From: Sphingomonas sp. 35-24ZXX
GTDB taxonomy: Bacteria > Pseudomonadota > Alphaproteobacteria > Sphingomonadales > Sphingomonadaceae
DNA: 64,000 nucleotides
NCBI RefSeq assembly: GCF_000786215.1
Contig: NZ_JROG01000003.1
Coordinates: 868,001 to 932,000 of the forward strand
Direction of reading: 5' to 3'
Within the stretch, counting starts at the first letter, position 1. Each line of letters opens with the position of its first letter. Below are positions 62,022 to 64,000 of the stretch, piece after piece. Position numbers and translations under genes: made by a program. The notes under the pieces are model-generated. The model saw only the letters and a program-made list of their open reading frames with translations, searched no databases and was not told the origin of the DNA.

Positions 62022-62780
62022 ATGATCATCCTTCTGTCCCCCGCCAAATCGCTCGATTTCGATTCGCCCGCACCCGAGGTCCAGCCCACGCCCTTGCGCT
62101 TCGAACCCGAGGCAGAGCGACTGGTGCGCTCGGCGGCGCGGCTCAGCAAGGCCAGGCTCAAGCAGATCATGCCGGTGTCCGATGCGCTGATCGAGCTCAA
62201 TTACGCGCGCTATCGCGGCTTTCACGACCAGCCGGAACGCCCGGCGGCATTCGCCTTCAACGGCGATGTCTATACCGGCCTTGCTGCGCGCACGCTCGAC
62301 GAGCCCGCGCTCAGCTTCGCGCAGGATCATGTCCGCATCCTGTCCGGCCTGTACGGCCTGCTCAGACCCTTTGACACCATCCGCCCCTATCGCCTTGAAA
62401 TGGGGACACGCTGGGCGCCTCGGCACAAGTCTTTGGTCGCCTATTGGGGGGACCGGATCGCCGCCGCCATCGCAGAGGACCTGTCTGCCAGCAGCGGCGA
62501 TACGGTGGTCAACCTTGCCAGCCAGGAATATTTCGCCGCTGCCGAAAAGGGCCTCGCGCGGCGCGGTATCCGCATCGTCACTGCCGACTTCCGCCAGCAG
62601 GGACCCAAGGGCCCACGCTTCGTCAGCTTCGATGCCAAGCGCGCACGCGGCATGGCAGCGCGGTTCCTGTGCGAGAACCGGCACAGCGATCCTGAAGCGC
62701 TCAAGGGCTTCGACAGCGATGGCTATCGCTTCGATGCCGATGCCAGCGACGATTCTATCTGGCGGTTCGTCCGCGCATGA
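62022..62780 (+). CDS. yaaA: Peroxide stress protein YaaA
   Basis: A 252-residue protein of the YaaA/DUF328 family. It has the typical start MIILLSPAKSLDF, RYRGFHDQPERPA in the middle, and LSGLYGLLRPFDTI and NLASQEYFAA further on. YaaA limits free iron and oxidative DNA damage under peroxide stress. The ATG at 62022 gives exact family length; the longer frame upstream is not supported. It overlaps the following SDR gene by 4 bases. Confidence 0.93.
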   Translation: MIILLSPAKSLDFDSPAPEVQPTPLRFEPEAERLVRSAARLSKARLKQIMPVSDALIELNYARYRGFHDQPERPAAFAFNGDVYTGLAARTLDEPALSFAQDHVRILSGLYGLLRPFDTIRPYRLEMGTRWAPRHKSLVAYWGDRIAAAIAEDLSASSGDTVVNLASQEYFAAAEKGLARRGIRIVTADFRQQGPKGPRFVSFDAKRARGMAARFLCENRHSDPEALKGFDSDGYRFDADASDDSIWRFVRA

Positions 62781-63472
62781 GCCGCAACACGGTCATCATC
62801 GGCGCGTCGGGTGGCATCGGCGCTGCGCTCATGCGCCAGGCAGAGGCGCGCGGGGATAGCGTCACGGGCTTTGCGCGCAGCTTTGCAGGGCCGTTGCACC
62901 TCGATCTCGAGAACGAGGCGAGCATCGCGGCTGCCGCTGCGCATCTGCGCGATGAAGGGATCGCGCCCGATCGCGTGATCGTCGCCACCGGGCTGCTGCA
63001 CGCTGATGGCAAGGGGCCCGAGAAGAGCCTGAAGGATATCGACCCTGCCTGGATGGCGCGCAACTTTGCGGTCAACACCATCGGCCCGGCGCTGGTCGCC
63101 AAGCATTTCGTCCCGCTGATGCCGCGCAAGGCCCCTGCCCTGTTCGCGGCGATCGGCGCGCGGGTCGGCAGCATCTCGGACAATCGCCTGGGCGGCTGGT
63201 ACGGCTATCGCGCGGCCAAGGCGGCGCTGCACATGACGATCCGCAACATCGCGATCGAATGGGGCCGCCGCAACGACCAGGCGATCTGCGTCGCATTGCA
63301 CCCCGGCACCGTCGACACACCGCTCAGCCAGCCGTTTCAGGGCAATGTCGCCGAAGGCCGACTGTTCGATGCGGACCATAGCGCCAGCTGCCTTCTCGAT
63401 GCGCTGGCAGGGCTTTCTCCGGCCGATTCGGGGGGCATCTTTGCCTTCGACGGCAGCGCCATCCAGCCCTGA
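62777..63472 (+). CDS. Short-chain dehydrogenase/reductase
   Basis: A 231-residue SDR. The N-terminal NAD(P)-binding motif is VIIGASGGIGAAL and the active site YGYRAAKAAL (Tyr-x3-Lys). The C-terminus includes LHPGTVDTPLS. The pattern fits the CsgA-like SDR group. It is translationally coupled to yaaA through an ATGA overlap. Substrate unknown. Confidence 0.9.
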   Translation: MSRNTVIIGASGGIGAALMRQAEARGDSVTGFARSFAGPLHLDLENEASIAAAAAHLRDEGIAPDRVIVATGLLHADGKGPEKSLKDIDPAWMARNFAVNTIGPALVAKHFVPLMPRKAPALFAAIGARVGSISDNRLGGWYGYRAAKAALHMTIRNIAIEWGRRNDQAICVALHPGTVDTPLSQPFQGNVAEGRLFDADHSASCLLDALAGLSPADSGGIFAFDGSAIQP

Positions 63473-63549
63473 CAAGTCCAAACCCTCAAGCAGCTGTTTT
63501 TCCTGTTGAAAAATAGCGGCTCAAGACCCGCAAAAGCTGGCATTTTGAC

Positions 63550-63574
63550 CCCCTGTCGCCTAGAGCGACAGGGG
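63550..63574 (+). promoter_or_regulatory. Hairpin in the gyrA leader
   Basis: A perfect 10-bp stem CCCCTGTCGC/GCGACAGGGG with loop CTAGA. It ends 37 bases before the gyrA ATG, and no T run follows. It may end the SDR transcript weakly or shape the gyrA leader. Confidence 0.45.
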
Positions 63575-63611
63575 ACGCAAAAGCGTCACAAAAGCAATTA
63601 AGGCGTATGGA

Positions 63612-64000
63612 ATGAACGATACCACCGCACCTGCGGAACCCACCGAAATCGAACGCATCGACATCGTTGACGAGATGCGGTCCAGCTATCTGGATTACGC
63701 GATGTCGGTCATCGTCAGCCGCGCCCTGCCCGATGTCCGCGATGGCCTGAAGCCGGTCCACCGCCGCATCCTCTACGCCAGCCACGAAGGCGGTTTCGTC
63801 GCGGGCAAGCCCTATCGCAAGTCGGCCAAGATCGTCGGTGACGTGATGGGTAACTATCACCCGCACGGCGACAGCTCGATCTACATGGCCCTGGCGCGCA
63901 TGTCGCAGGATTGGGCGATGCGCGTGCCTCTGGTCGACGGCCAGGGCAATTTCGGATCGATGGACCCCGATGCCCCGGCATCGATGCGGTACACCGAAGC
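63612..64000 (+). CDS. gyrA: DNA gyrase subunit A (partial)
   Basis: The first 129 codons of GyrA, cut by the window end. It shows [30 protein letters not shown] and the quinolone-resistance region [18 protein letters not shown]. Gyrase introduces negative supercoils into DNA. The position equal to E. coli Ser83 is Ser88. The position equal to Asp87 is Met92, whereas Asp is usual. The catalytic Tyr (E. coli 122) lies just past the edge, after ASMRYTE. Confidence 0.93.
   Translation, partial: MNDTTAPAEPTEIERIDIVDEMRSSYLDYAMSVIVSRALPDVRDGLKPVHRRILYASHEGGFVAGKPYRKSAKIVGDVMGNYHPHGDSSIYMALARMSQDWAMRVPLVDGQGNFGSMDPDAPASMRYTE

Overview
The window is high-GC alphaproteobacterial DNA, most likely from the Sphingomonadales. 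The evidence is the gyrA start, a TonB-receptor catabolic cluster, and two SOS boxes of the alphaproteobacterial type (GTTC-N7-GTTC). No genus is named because nothing in the window fixes it.

Layout. (1) 1-7618, minus strand: a four-gene operon for secreted proteins, two with DUF11-like repeats and one very large protein that looks like an outer-membrane barrel and runs off the left edge. (2) 8264-13748, plus strand: a tight catabolic cluster of TonB-dependent receptor, cytochrome P450, AraC-type regulator and zinc alcohol dehydrogenase. (3) 14316-26444, minus strand: an accessory block. It holds two small tandem paralogues; an operon of a Ser/Thr kinase fused to an SF1 helicase (now in two frames), a PLD-like protein and a PP2C phosphatase; an SOS-box-controlled SRAP (HMCES/YedK family) gene; an HTH protein; a putative HUH replication protein; and a tyrosine integrase. 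(4) 26576-56242: a genomic island of about 29.7 kb bounded by 24-bp direct repeats made from the 3' end of tRNA-Pro(UGG). Its integrase lies next to the intact tRNA. It carries three different STAND NTPases of Avs-like build, a HEPN-motif protein, a single-chain MmeI-like restriction-modification enzyme with a divergent DUF3883 nuclease, a plasmid-derived backbone (two KfrA-like proteins with repeat operators and a MobV-like protein), an exonuclease-type cassette and a second SRAP gene. (5) 56223-64000: chromosomal backbone with tRNA-Pro, tRNA-Ile2(CAU), a polysaccharide deacetylase, a histidine kinase, an Lrp/AsnC regulator, a secreted TPR-like protein, yaaA, an SDR and the start of gyrA.

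The integrase at 24690-26444 sits just left of the inner repeat and points the same way as the island integrase at 54051-56108. This suggests two elements inserted one after the other at the same tRNA gene, although no outer-left repeat was found. Each element carries one SRAP gene with the same in-frame N-terminal extension and its own LexA-type box.

The most interesting material is the kinase-helicase/PLD-like/PP2C operon (a possible phospho-regulated defence module), the group of three STAND NTPases, the SRAP extension, and the duplicated hairpin-bearing spacer behind the two kfrA-like genes, whose stems differ by compensatory changes. Coordinates of short sites were read by eye and may be off by a base.
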